The translations under genes were made by a program, and so were the position numbers. 64,000 nt of DNA from an uncultured Bacilli bacterium. GTDB taxonomy: Bacteria > Bacillota_I > Bacilli_A > RF39 > UBA660. The stretch spans positions 1-64,000 of the forward strand of contig CAKOMR010000001.1 of the NCBI GenBank assembly GCA_934096705.1, read 5' to 3'. Below, one piece after another: positions 16,492-25,070 of this stretch. The notes below the pieces were generated by a model. That model was not told the origin of the DNA. It saw only the letters and a program-made list of their open reading frames with translations, and made no database searches. Position 1 is the stretch's first letter. Each line of letters opens with the position of its first letter.

Positions 16492-18390
16492 ATGAGAAAA
16501 TTTAAAACTTTTATTTTGTTTATTTTGTTTTGTATCATTCCAAAAGTTAATGCTGATAATTCAAAATTTTACGATTATGTTTTGAGTGGCTATGATGTAA
16601 ATATTATTGTAAATGAAAGTAATTCATTTGATATAACAGAAAAAATTGACGCGTACTTCTTAACACCTAAACATGGTATTTATCGAAAAATACCATTAAA
16701 AAATGAGGTAACTAGGCTAGATGGTACAAAATCTAGAAACATTGCCAAAGTTAGTAATGTATACGTAAGTGATAAATATAGCTTATCTACAGGAAATGGA
16801 TATAAGATACTAAAAATTGGTGATGCTAACTACACTTTAACAGGTCATAAAAATTATGTAATTAGTTATTTATATAATATAGGTAAAGATACATCGAAAA
16901 ACTATGATGAATTATATTTTGATATAATTGGTGGTGAGTGGGATACTACAATAAGTGATGTCACTTTTACTATTATAATGCCAAAGGAGTTTGATAAAAC
17001 AAAAATTGGTTTTTCAAGTGGAAAGAAAGGTTCTACAGATTCATCTAATATAGAGTATAATGTAAACGGTAATATTATCAAAGGAAAATATAATGGTACT
17101 CTTAATGAAAATGAGGCACTAACTATAAGAATTGAGCTACCTGAAGGTTATTTTACAAATACTGAAAGCAATACTTCAAAATGGGCTATATTAATGTTTA
17201 TTATACCTAGTATTGGCGCTATTATTTCATTTTTGCTATGGCTAAAATATGGTAAAGATGATAAGGTGATTGAAACAGTAGAATTTTATCCACCTAAAAA
17301 ATTTAATAGCTTAGAGATTGGCTTTTTTTATAAAGGTAGGGCTGATAATAAAGATGTAATATCATTACTAATATATTTAGCAAATAAGGGATATATTAAA
17401 ATAACTGAAACTAAAAATAAATCATTTTTTTCTAAAGACGATAATTTTGTAATAACTAAATTAAAAGATTATGATGGTGATAATGAAAATGAAAAACTAT
17501 TTTTAGAAGGATTGTTTAAAGATGGCAAAAATAGTGATTATTCAGAAATAAATCAAAATAATGATGCAAATTTAAATGGGAATATTTTTGTAACGAAAAA
17601 TGAGTTATATAATAGTTTTTATACTACTTTAAATAAAATATTAAGAAATATGAACAATAGAAAAAATCAAAAAGTTATTTTTAATAAAAATCCATGGACA
17701 AGTTATGCAACAATAATTCTGTTTATTTTCGCCTCAATAATAACTTTATTAGCGGTTCCAACATTAAGTTATGGTGATTTAAGTGATTTTTGGGAGATAT
17801 TTAGAATGTGTTTATTCTATTTACCATTTTATACTGTAGGAATATTTGCTCCAATGAAACTTTTTGCAAAATCCTTAATGTTAGGTTTTGTAGTGGTTCA
17901 TTCATTTTTCATGACATATCAAACTACATTTTTTTTAGTAATAACTAATGATTTTCTACTTATGATGGGTGCTTTATTTAGTGTTTTATTACTTATTTTG
18001 ATGATAGTTTTTCTTAAGTTTTTACCAAAAAGGAATAAATATGGTAACGAGATGCTTGGAAAAATAATGGGATTTAAGAATTTTTTAAATGTTTCTGAGA
18101 AGAAACAACTTGAGGCATTAGTATTAAAAAATCCAGAATATTTTTATGAAATTTTACCATTTAGTTATGCTTTAGGTGTTTCAGATAAGTGGATAAAAAA
18201 ATTCGAGTCAATTTCTATGAAAGCGCCAGATTGGTATGATGGTTATTCTTCATTTGATATGAATTCATTTGGAGGTTTTATGTCTTCGACAATGACTTCT
18301 GCATCAAGTGCGATGTCTTCGAGTCCAAGCGATTCAGGCGGAGGCTCTTCAGGGGGAGGCTCTGGCGGTGGAGGCGGAGGTTCCTGGTAA
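16492..18390 (+). CDS. DUF2207-family membrane protein
   Basis: 632 residues. A signal peptide (about 1-22, ending VNADN) is followed by an extracytoplasmic beta-rich domain with the family's typical start (YDVNIIVNESNSFDITEKI, HGIYRKIPL). Membrane segments lie near 228-247, then 402-425, 437-460 and 468-505 after a cytosolic stretch. The C-terminus is Gly/Ser-rich, ending GGGGGGSW, a hallmark of DUF2207 proteins; these codons are GC-rich against the rest of the gene, simply because Gly codons are. Function unknown in the family. A ribosome site (AGGTAGG) lies upstream. Its place between tsf and frr, where pyrH usually sits, is unusual. Confidence 0.85.
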   Translation: MRKFKTFILFILFCIIPKVNADNSKFYDYVLSGYDVNIIVNESNSFDITEKIDAYFLTPKHGIYRKIPLKNEVTRLDGTKSRNIAKVSNVYVSDKYSLSTGNGYKILKIGDANYTLTGHKNYVISYLYNIGKDTSKNYDELYFDIIGGEWDTTISDVTFTIIMPKEFDKTKIGFSSGKKGSTDSSNIEYNVNGNIIKGKYNGTLNENEALTIRIELPEGYFTNTESNTSKWAILMFIIPSIGAIISFLLWLKYGKDDKVIETVEFYPPKKFNSLEIGFFYKGRADNKDVISLLIYLANKGYIKITETKNKSFFSKDDNFVITKLKDYDGDNENEKLFLEGLFKDGKNSDYSEINQNNDANLNGNIFVTKNELYNSFYTTLNKILRNMNNRKNQKVIFNKNPWTSYATIILFIFASIITLLAVPTLSYGDLSDFWEIFRMCLFYLPFYTVGIFAPMKLFAKSLMLGFVVVHSFFMTYQTTFFLVITNDFLLMMGALFSVLLLILMIVFLKFLPKRNKYGNEMLGKIMGFKNFLNVSEKKQLEALVLKNPEYFYEILPFSYALGVSDKWIKKFESISMKAPDWYDGYSSFDMNSFGGFMSSTMTSASSAMSSSPSDSGGGSSGGGSGGGGGGSW

Positions 18391-18395
18391 AAATT

Positions 18396-18422
18396 TGATG
18401 ATTTTATATCATCATTTTTTTT
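18396..18422 (+). terminator. Terminator after the DUF2207 gene
   Basis: TGATGAT (18396-18402) and ATCATCA (18408-18414), then T8. Confidence 0.8.
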
Positions 18423-18459
18423 GTATAAATTTGAAAATATAGATTTTTTTAACAAAATT

Positions 18460-18468
18460 TGATATTAT
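18460..18468 (+). promoter_or_regulatory. Extended -10 promoter, near-leaderless gene
   Basis: TGATATTAT. The GTG start of the next gene is the eighth base after the box; an in-frame ATG lies 9 bases further on. Confidence 0.45.
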
Positions 18469-18475
18469 ATATATA

Positions 18476-19102
18476 GTGATAATTATGAATAAGAAGAAAA
18501 AATTTTTTAAAAGTAAAACTCAAATGGTTATATATATTATAATGTTTTGTATATTTATAGCATTATTTATTTATTTTGGTTCATTTGAAAAAACTGCAAA
18601 TAATGTTAGTGATAGTGATAAATTTATAAATGAATATAAAGAAATTACCACTGACAATGTTTTTCTTTATTTAAATGCTCAAGATACTTTAAATTACATA
18701 AAAAATGATAATGTACTCATTTTATTTGGTTATAAAAATAATTCTTATGTGGGCTATTATGCAAATATTTTAAATGAAGTAGCTAAAGAAGTTGGTATAA
18801 AGAAAATATATTATTATGATATGACAGAAGATCGAAAATATAAAAATGGTAGTTATGAAAGTATTGTAAATTATTTGAAAGATTATATTGTAACTTTAGA
18901 TGATGGAAGTCAAAATATTTATGCACCAACATTTTTGATTAAAAGAGCAGGTGTAATTAAACTTTTTGATGATGAAGATGCATTTGTTCATGGTTATAAT
19001 AGTGCAGAGGAATATTTTGATAATTATCGTACTAATCTAAAGAAAATCACTTTAAAAAAAGCATTGGAGGATTTTATAAATTATGAAAAGCAATCAAATT
19101 AA
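18476..19102 (+). CDS. Membrane-anchored thioredoxin-fold-like protein without CxxC
   Basis: About 208 residues. A basic N-terminus and one transmembrane helix (about 17-35) are followed by an extracytoplasmic domain. Its pattern VLILFGYKNNSYVGYYANIL, then a second strand KKIYYYDM and APTFLIKRAGVI, follows the beta-alpha-beta order of thioredoxins, including the cis-Pro (AP) before the next strand. The usual CxxC is replaced by YKNN, so it cannot be a normal oxidoreductase. Start is GTG 18476 or ATG 18485; neither has a good ribosome site. It overlaps the next gene by 20 bases. The thioredoxin-fold assignment is inference; related PedC-like bacteriocin accessory proteins are possible. Confidence 0.6.
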   Translation: MIIMNKKKKFFKSKTQMVIYIIMFCIFIALFIYFGSFEKTANNVSDSDKFINEYKEITTDNVFLYLNAQDTLNYIKNDNVLILFGYKNNSYVGYYANILNEVAKEVGIKKIYYYDMTEDRKYKNGSYESIVNYLKDYIVTLDDGSQNIYAPTFLIKRAGVIKLFDDEDAFVHGYNSAEEYFDNYRTNLKKITLKKALEDFINYEKQSN

Positions 19103-19814
19103 AGTATATATTTTTGTAATAGTTATTTTGATTTTCATTTTTGGAGGCTTTTATTTGATGAAGAAAAGTGAACACCTAAAAAACGAAGTTAATCAAACTG
19201 TTACGGAAATTAAATCTACAGATATAAGAACAGACCCTACAAAAGAATATATTTATTATACAAATGTTAATGTTGTTGAAGGAGAACTTGATATAGAATA
19301 CAAAGATATAAATATAAACTTCGAAGATAAAGATGGCATTCAAAACATCTTAAATAAAGAAAATGAAGAAATGAGTAAAACACCGGTTTATGATGAAACA
19401 AACGATAAAGCTAATTATAATCATTTAATAAGTGCAAAATTTGCCAAATATGATATTGTTTATTACTCAGATTACATTTCAATAATTGAAAATAAATTTA
19501 GTTTTAATTACGAAACGATTATTTCCTATTTAGGAAGTAGTACTTATGTATTTGATAAAAAAACAGGTAAGCTTTATAATAATGATGAACTTTTAAGTAA
19601 ATTTAATGTAAGCAAAGATGATATTAAAACAAAATTGACAGCATACTTAAATGATCAAAATTTAATAAATAAAGAAAATCCTATTAAAGTCGAGGACACT
19701 ATAAATAATCTTTCAAATTATGAACTTTATGTTGATAAACTTGGAAGACTAGTTATAACAATACTTGTAAAAGCTGAACAAAATGATTATAATGATGTTA
19801 TAGTTCTTAGTTAG
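19083..19814 (+). CDS. Membrane-anchored extracytoplasmic protein, RsiV/DUF3298-like
   Basis: 243 residues: one N-terminal transmembrane helix (about 6-26), then an extracytoplasmic domain. The stretch YDIVYYSDYISIIENKFSF followed by STYVFDKKTGKLYNNDELL recalls the DUF4163/DUF3298 pair found in RsiV and PdaC (a beta strand pair, then a 'ktGk.l..del' helix start). RsiV binds lysozyme and PdaC is a deacetylase, but no deacetylase domain is present here and no sigma factor gene is adjacent. Function is therefore open. GGAGG lies 12 bases before the ATG. Overlaps the preceding thioredoxin-like gene and is followed by frr after 12 bases, so the three are likely co-transcribed. Confidence 0.5.
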   Translation: MKSNQIKVYIFVIVILIFIFGGFYLMKKSEHLKNEVNQTVTEIKSTDIRTDPTKEYIYYTNVNVVEGELDIEYKDININFEDKDGIQNILNKENEEMSKTPVYDETNDKANYNHLISAKFAKYDIVYYSDYISIIENKFSFNYETIISYLGSSTYVFDKKTGKLYNNDELLSKFNVSKDDIKTKLTAYLNDQNLINKENPIKVEDTINNLSNYELYVDKLGRLVITILVKAEQNDYNDVIVLS

Positions 19815-19826
19815 AAAGGAAAATAT

Positions 19827-20354
19827 ATGGACACAGAAAACAAAATGAAAAATGCTTTAGAAAATGTTAAAAATAGACTTTTAAACATTAGAGCAGGAAG
19901 AGCAAACCCAGCACTTTTAAATGGTATAATGGTTTCTTATTATGGAAGTATGACACCAATACAAAGTATAGCTAATATAATGGCACCGGAGGCAAGACAA
20001 TTATTAATTAAACCATTTGATAGAAATGCTATAAAAGATATTGAAAAAGCAATTAATGAAGCAAATATTGGCATTAATCCTACAAACAATGGAGAAATGG
20101 TTATTTTAACTATTCCTGAACTTACTCAAGACAGAAGAAAAGAGTATGTTAAAATGGCTAAAAATATTGGCGAAGAAGGAAAAGTTGCATTAAGAAATAT
20201 AAGACAAGATGCTAAAGATGAAATAACAAAAGCAAAATATCCTGAGGATGAGGAAAAACTTTATTTAGAAGATCTTCAAGAACTTGTGGAAAAATATAAT
20301 AAATTAATTGATGAGGAAATTAAGAATAAAGAAAGTGAGTTAATGCAAATTTAA
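19827..20354 (+). CDS. frr: Ribosome recycling factor
   Basis: Splits the post-termination ribosome with EF-G. 175 residues, against about 185 in most bacteria. The family pattern is clear: LLNIRAGRANPALL near 17-30, YYGSMTPIQSIANI, PFDRNAIKDIEKAI, LTIPELTQDRRKEYVKMAKN and VALRNIRQDAKDEI. The N-terminus begins directly at the first helix, a little shorter than usual. AGAAAGGA precedes the ATG. The stop overlaps the next ATG (TAATG), coupling it to a thioredoxin-like gene. It is separated from rpsB-tsf by three envelope genes, and pyrH is not present between them. Confidence 0.97.
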   Translation: MDTENKMKNALENVKNRLLNIRAGRANPALLNGIMVSYYGSMTPIQSIANIMAPEARQLLIKPFDRNAIKDIEKAINEANIGINPTNNGEMVILTIPELTQDRRKEYVKMAKNIGEEGKVALRNIRQDAKDEITKAKYPEDEEKLYLEDLQELVEKYNKLIDEEIKNKESELMQI

Positions 20355-20878
20355 TGAATAGGCTTTCTAAAATACTTTTGTTTATTGTTGTAATTCTTGT
20401 CACTATTATATTTATTTTATCATTTATTATGATTAAAAAGGGTAATGATAAGTATGATACTTCATTTATGAATGAAATAACTATAAAGGAAGCTTTAGAA
20501 ATATTCAAAAGTGATAATTATCATGTAATATATGTAGGCAGAAGTTCTTGTACTGTTTGTGAAAAAATGTTACCATATTTTAAAAATGCTAGTCAAAAAC
20601 TCAATTATGTAACTCAATATATTGATATTACTAAAGTTGATCGTTCTTCCTCTGAATGGAAGGAATTTATAAGTCTTCTTACAATGAAGTCAACACAAAC
20701 ATTAAATGAAACCGATGATGGTGGCACGCTTACAGAAACTTATGGCTATTTCTTAGATAATTATGGTTTTACACCAACAATTATTGTTTCTAAATCAAAT
20801 AAACAAGAAGCAGGATTTATTGGATATAAAGATGAAGAAGAACTAATTAAATTCTTAAAATCAAAAGGTATAGATTAA
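20354..20878 (+). CDS. Membrane-anchored thioredoxin-like protein with CxxC
   Basis: 174 residues. One N-terminal transmembrane helix (about 7-27), then a thioredoxin fold: YHVIYVGRSSCTVCEKMLPYF with the redox pair C-T-V-C near residues 62-65, a second strand YVTQYIDITK, and the cis-Pro region YGFTPTIIV, ending with EELIKFLKSKG. Likely an extracytoplasmic disulfide reductase or oxidase. It starts at the last base of the frr stop (TAATG), so it is translationally coupled. Two other membrane-anchored thioredoxin-like genes in this region lack CxxC. A terminator follows immediately. Confidence 0.8.
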   Translation: MNRLSKILLFIVVILVTIIFILSFIMIKKGNDKYDTSFMNEITIKEALEIFKSDNYHVIYVGRSSCTVCEKMLPYFKNASQKLNYVTQYIDITKVDRSSSEWKEFISLLTMKSTQTLNETDDGGTLTETYGYFLDNYGFTPTIIVSKSNKQEAGFIGYKDEEELIKFLKSKGID

Positions 20879-20893
20879 TCTATATCTTTTTTT
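20867..20893 (+). terminator. Terminator after the frr operon
   Basis: GGTATAG (20867-20873) and CTATATC (20880-20886), one G-T pair, then T7. It overlaps the stop codon. Confidence 0.75.
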
Positions 20894-20896
20894 AAT

Positions 20897-20918
20897 TAAA
20901 AAAAGGACTTGTTAGTCC
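20897..20918 (-). terminator. trmL terminator
   Basis: On the minus strand GGACT (20918-20914) pairs with AGTCC (20909-20905), followed by a T run (the A run at 20897-20904). It overlaps the trmL stop. Confidence 0.8.
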
Positions 20919-21427
20919 TCGGATTCTTCGATAAAATTTTTACTTTTATGTGGTTCATCACTTAGTAAGTTTGGATATCCTTGTTGCCTTAATGCTTCAT
21001 AGGCCATAATTGCTACAGTATTAGATAGGTTTAAAGCTCGTACATTGTCAGTCATTGGTATTCTTATGCAATTTTCAATATGTGGTTTTAAGTATTTAGG
21101 AGGAATACCCGTAGACTCTTTACCAAACACAAAATATATATTTTCTGAAGTGTCAGAATAATCAAATTTATCTTGCGACTTATGACCATATCTAGTTAGA
21201 TAATAAAATGTACCTTTATTTTTTTCATAAAATTCTTCGATATTTTCATAAATATAATATTTACATTTATCTATATAATTAACGCCAGATCTTTTTATAT
21301 GAACATCATCTAAGATAAAACCAAAAGGTTTAATTAGATGCAAAGTAGAATTTGTAGCAACACAAGTACGCATAATATTACCTGTATTTTGTGGAATTTC
21401 TGGTTCGAATAATACAATATTTATCAT
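20912..21427 (-). CDS. trmL: tRNA (cytidine/uridine(34)-2'-O)-methyltransferase TrmL
   Basis: SPOUT-class methyltransferase that 2'-O-methylates the wobble base of certain leucine tRNAs. Family marks: INIVLFEPEIPQNTGNIMRT at the N-terminus, a central FVFGKESTGIP, and the knotted C-terminal region with RIPMTDNVRALNLSNTVAI. Length 171 is close to the usual 155-165. SPOUT proteins of this size are mostly TrmL. It begins 3 bases after the stop of the upstream thioredoxin-like gene on the same strand, so the two form an operon. Confidence 0.93.
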   Translation of the reverse strand: MINIVLFEPEIPQNTGNIMRTCVATNSTLHLIKPFGFILDDVHIKRSGVNYIDKCKYYIYENIEEFYEKNKGTFYYLTRYGHKSQDKFDYSDTSENIYFVFGKESTGIPPKYLKPHIENCIRIPMTDNVRALNLSNTVAIMAYEALRQQGYPNLLSDEPHKSKNFIEESED

Positions 21428-21430
21428 ATA

Positions 21431-21970
21431 TTATTTACTAACCTCAAAACCATTAGTTCTTAATACTTTTTCAAATTCGCTAATCATTTTAGCATTACCA
21501 TTACTTGGTATAACTTTTTCAAGTTCATTATTTTTAAAATATAATATAGTAGGTACAGAACTAATTAACTTAGTATTAAACGCTTCATTTATTTCTTCAT
21601 AAAAATTATCATCATCTTTAATACTTGTTATATTTACATAGTATATTTCATCTTTTAAATTATAGTTATCAATTATGGTTTTTAATTTTTTTTCTAAATT
21701 AAATACTTTTTCATCACCAGTGTAACTTACTAAAACAAAATATTCACTTGGTGATTCTCTTAAAACTTGAACTATTTCAGAAATATCCTTTATTTCAAGG
21801 TTAACAGTATTTGAAGATATTAAATAACTATTAATATATTTTTCTTGTTTTTTTACAACATGCCATGAACACACATACCATATAAGAAGAATAATTATTA
21901 TTCCAATTAATATAGAGTAAACAATGTTTTTCCAAGAACGAATGTCTTTTTTACTTTTCTTCTTTGCCAT
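21431..21970 (-). CDS. Membrane-anchored thioredoxin-like protein without CxxC
   Basis: 179 residues. A very basic N-terminus (MAKKKSKK) and a transmembrane helix near 14-34 precede an extracytoplasmic domain. The domain shows EYFVLVSYTGDEKVFNLEKKL, then IYYVNITS, then VPTILYFKNNELEKVIPS. This is the thioredoxin order, including the cis-Pro of SVPT and a downstream Gly, but the CxxC site is TGDE. It is the third such anchored protein within 3.5 kb. Possibly a binding or scaffold domain and not an enzyme. A GGATGGTGA ribosome site lies upstream; trmL follows in the same operon. Confidence 0.65.
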   Translation of the reverse strand: MAKKKSKKDIRSWKNIVYSILIGIIIILLIWYVCSWHVVKKQEKYINSYLISSNTVNLEIKDISEIVQVLRESPSEYFVLVSYTGDEKVFNLEKKLKTIIDNYNLKDEIYYVNITSIKDDDNFYEEINEAFNTKLISSVPTILYFKNNELEKVIPSNGNAKMISEFEKVLRTNGFEVSK

Positions 21971-22015
21971 AAAATCACCATCCTTATTTTAACAAATATT
22001 TATTTTAAAGTAAAC

Positions 22016-24280
22016 TTAGTCAGTATTATCTTTCTCTAATTTTACTAAAACTTCACGTGGTTTAGAACCATTTTGAGGACCTACGATACCTCGTGCTTCA
22101 AGAAGGTCTATCATTCTTGCGGCACGATTATAACCAAATCTAAATCTTCTTTGAATTAGCGAAGCACTTATTTTACCAGTCTCAATTGCAAATTCAACAA
22201 CTTCATTATACATAGGGTCATCACCATCAGCATCTGAATTTGAACTGCCAGATGAAGAAGAGTGGGCTACTTCTGTATTTGTGAATGTTTCATCGTATTT
22301 TGCATTACTTTGAGTTTTACAATATTCTATTAATTTACTAATTTCATTATCTGATATAAAGCATCCTTGAATACGAGTTGTATGGCTTTCACCCATTGGA
22401 AGATATAGCATATCACCTTTACCAAGAAGACTTTCTGCTCCTGAAGAGTCTAGTATTGTTCTAGAATCGATTGCAGATGATACAGAGAAAGCAATTCTTG
22501 ATGGAATATTATTTTTAATAACACCTGTAATAATGTCTGTTGAAGGTCTTTGAGTTGCTACGATTAAGTGAATACCTGCAGCTCTGGCCATTTGAGTTAT
22601 TCTCATAATAGAGTCTTGAACTTCTTTTGATGCTACAAGCATAAGGTCAGCAAGTTCATCTATTATTACTACAATATATGGCATTTTTGTAATTTTATTA
22701 TCAGGATTTTTTTTATTTTCTTTATCGACCCATTCATTATAACCAGCAATATTTTTAAATTCTTTTTCTGCAAATAAGTCATAACGTTTTTCCATTTCAG
22801 CAACAACTTTTTGAAGTACTACAGATGCTTTTTTAGGATCTGATACAACAGGACATAATAAATGAGGAATACCATTATAATTTGTAAGTTCAACTTTTTT
22901 AGGATCTACTAAAACAAGTTTTACTTCATTTGGTTTATAACGCATTAAAATTGAACAAATAATAGTGTTAATGCATACTGATTTACCAGAACCAGTAGAA
23001 CCAGCAACTAAAAGGTGAGGCATCTTTGATAAATCTGCAAGAATAGATTTACCCATAATATCTTTACCTAAAGCAACTAATATTTTATTTGCACCATTAG
23101 TTTGCCATGTTGCTTCAAGGACTTCTCTAAATCCAACAGAAGATATTTCTTTATTTGGAATTTCGATACCAATAGTATTTTTGCCAGGAATAGGGGCCTG
23201 TATACGAACTTCTTTAGCAGCCATAGCAAGTGCTATTTCTTTATTTATACCAACAATACGACTAACTTTAGTTCCACTTGGAACAGTTATTTCATATTCT
23301 GTTACGGCAGGTCCTATATGAATTTCTACAACTTTTCCTTTTATTTCAAAATCATTTAATACGCGCTCAAGTTTTTCTTGATTTGATTTAATAAATGCTT
23401 CTTCACCATTTTTCTTGTTTTTAGGAGTAGGTGTAAGTAAATCAAATTTAGGAAGCCTATAAATATCTGGATTACTTGCACTCTCATCATTTTCTATAGT
23501 TGTTGGTTCAAAACTTTCTTTAACTTCAGGAACATTAATACTTTTTAAATCATCAATACTTGTAATAACAATTTTTTCTTTAGGTTTTTCTTTTTCCTCA
23601 ATTCTAGTAGTGTCTTTGATTCCTACGAGTTCATCACCCTCAACAACGTATTCTTTTTTATCTTTAACATTTTCTTCGTCATTAGATTTATTTGATTTAA
23701 ATATACTTTTAATTTTTTCTATTATGTCCGACATTGTTATATTAAATATTAAAATAAACGAAAAGATTCCTAGTACTACTAACACGATTTTAGTTCCATT
23801 TAAACTAAATGCTGCGTTAAGACCGCCTGAGCATATTGCTCCAATAAATCCACCACCAATAACAATTGAACTAGAACCACTTGATAAAAGAGAATCAGTT
23901 TTACTTATCGAAGAAATTCTATTCATATAATTATTATAAGTAACGTTTAATAAGTCAGAAAATCCTGCGGTCTTTTTTAATAATTCAAAATGTCCTAGGA
24001 CTAATATTATCAAAAATAATATATATAGTCCAATGAGTCTTGTAGAAAAGAAATTTGGAAGTTTCCTTTTAAATAGCATTGACACACCTAAAAATAAAAT
24101 TGCAAACAAAATTACAAACCAAAATTCTCCTGCTAAAAACATCATAAATTCTTTTATGAATGCACCTATATATCCAAAGCCCATACCTATAATACCAATT
24201 AATATTAAAATTAATCCAGTAAGTTCAATACTATATTTTGGACTTGATTCTTTTTCTTTACTTTTTTTCCTTTTTGCCAT
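22016..24280 (-). CDS. ftsK: DNA translocase FtsK/SpoIIIE
   Basis: Septum-located pump that moves the chromosome through the closing division or sporulation septum. Four membrane segments occupy about residues 18-185, followed by a charged linker (190-300). The motor starts with PGTKVSRIVGINKEIALAMA; Walker A is GSTGSGKS (about 426-433), followed by KLVLVDPKKVEL, VVIIDELADLM and QRPSTDIITGVIKNNIPSR. The C-terminal gamma winged helix (ISASLIQRRFRFGYNRAARMID) reads DNA polarity sequences. Length 754 is like SpoIIIE/SftA class proteins. With SigK and CotE in the same window, a role in forespore DNA packaging is plausible, but sequence alone cannot separate FtsK from SpoIIIE. Confidence 0.95.
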   Translation of the reverse strand: MAKRKKSKEKESSPKYSIELTGLILILIGIIGMGFGYIGAFIKEFMMFLAGEFWFVILFAILFLGVSMLFKRKLPNFFSTRLIGLYILFLIILVLGHFELLKKTAGFSDLLNVTYNNYMNRISSISKTDSLLSSGSSSIVIGGGFIGAICSGGLNAAFSLNGTKIVLVVLGIFSFILIFNITMSDIIEKIKSIFKSNKSNDEENVKDKKEYVVEGDELVGIKDTTRIEEKEKPKEKIVITSIDDLKSINVPEVKESFEPTTIENDESASNPDIYRLPKFDLLTPTPKNKKNGEEAFIKSNQEKLERVLNDFEIKGKVVEIHIGPAVTEYEITVPSGTKVSRIVGINKEIALAMAAKEVRIQAPIPGKNTIGIEIPNKEISSVGFREVLEATWQTNGANKILVALGKDIMGKSILADLSKMPHLLVAGSTGSGKSVCINTIICSILMRYKPNEVKLVLVDPKKVELTNYNGIPHLLCPVVSDPKKASVVLQKVVAEMEKRYDLFAEKEFKNIAGYNEWVDKENKKNPDNKITKMPYIVVIIDELADLMLVASKEVQDSIMRITQMARAAGIHLIVATQRPSTDIITGVIKNNIPSRIAFSVSSAIDSRTILDSSGAESLLGKGDMLYLPMGESHTTRIQGCFISDNEISKLIEYCKTQSNAKYDETFTNTEVAHSSSSGSSNSDADGDDPMYNEVVEFAIETGKISASLIQRRFRFGYNRAARMIDLLEARGIVGPQNGSKPREVLVKLEKDNTD

Positions 24281-24334
24281 CTTTATTCACCATATTAATT
24301 ATATCTAATTTATCTTTTTTTTACAATAAATATG

Positions 24335-24361
24335 AAAAAAGATAACTAATTTTTAGTTACC
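24335..24361 (-). terminator. Terminator of the cyclophilin gene
   Basis: Minus-strand GGTAACT (24361-24355) pairs with AGTTATC (24347-24341), then a T run. It overlaps the stop codon. Confidence 0.75.
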
Positions 24362-24954
24362 TTGTAAGTATATCCTTTTGTATCAACACTGGCACTTTCT
24401 ATAATTATTAAATTTTTTAAAATACCATAATCTTTATTTGTAATTTCATGATCTTCATTTGCAATTTTATCAATTATATCCATTCCTTCGATAACTTTAC
24501 CAAAAGCAGCATACATTCCATCTAGTGATGAACTTGCAGTATCACTTAAAACTATAAAAAATTGACTACCTGCAGAGTTTTTATCAGAACTTCTTGCCAT
24601 TGAAATAACTCCTTTTGTATGTGACAAATTATTTCTATATCCGTTTTGACTAAATTCACCTTTGATAGAGTAGCCAGGTCCTCCAGTTCCAGTTCCTGTA
24701 GGATCTCCACCTTGAATTACAAAGTCCTTTTGTACTCTATGAATTGTGTTGTTATTATAAAAACCATCTTCTACAAGATTAACAAAATTAGCAACTGTAT
24801 TATAGGCTTCATTAGGATAAAGTTCAATTTTTATTTGTCCATAATCTTTAATGTTCATAGTTACTATAGGATTTTCTTTAGGCATTTTTTTACCACAGCC
24901 ACATAATGATAAACAAATTAATATCATTACAATAAATATACTTTTCTTTTTCAT
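24346..24954 (-). CDS. Cyclophilin-type peptidyl-prolyl isomerase lipoprotein
   Basis: 202 residues. A lipoprotein signal (MKKKSIFIVMILICLSLCGC, lipobox LCGC) anchors it outside the membrane. The cyclophilin fold is plain: YNTVANFVNLVEDGFYNNNTIHRV, FVIQGGDPTGTGTGGPGY, GVISMARSSDKNSAGSQFFI and AAFGKVIEGMDIIDKI. The catalytic Arg sits in the HRV motif, and the GGDPTGTG and SQFFI segments line the active site. It probably assists folding of secreted proteins with the PrsA-like foldase found further on. Single gene divergent from pcrA. Confidence 0.95.
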   Translation of the reverse strand: MKKKSIFIVMILICLSLCGCGKKMPKENPIVTMNIKDYGQIKIELYPNEAYNTVANFVNLVEDGFYNNNTIHRVQKDFVIQGGDPTGTGTGGPGYSIKGEFSQNGYRNNLSHTKGVISMARSSDKNSAGSQFFIVLSDTASSSLDGMYAAFGKVIEGMDIIDKIANEDHEITNKDYGILKNLIIIESASVDTKGYTYKVTKN

Positions 24955-25034
24955 AATATCACCACATTAATTATACAAAATACTTTTTTTACTGTCTAGT
25001 TTAAGTATAGTTACTTTTTTAAATACTTTTATTT

Positions 25035-25043
25035 TGTTATAAT
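25035..25043 (+). promoter_or_regulatory. pcrA promoter (extended -10)
   Basis: TGTTATAAT, matching the metK element. No good -35 at normal spacing. Confidence 0.6.
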
Positions 25044-25070
25044 AAAAATTGTAAGGAGAATAAAGTAAAT

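Noticed and set aside
23102..24308. Plus-strand frames opposite ftsK
   Set aside because: Shadows of the well-supported ftsK gene, with unnatural composition.
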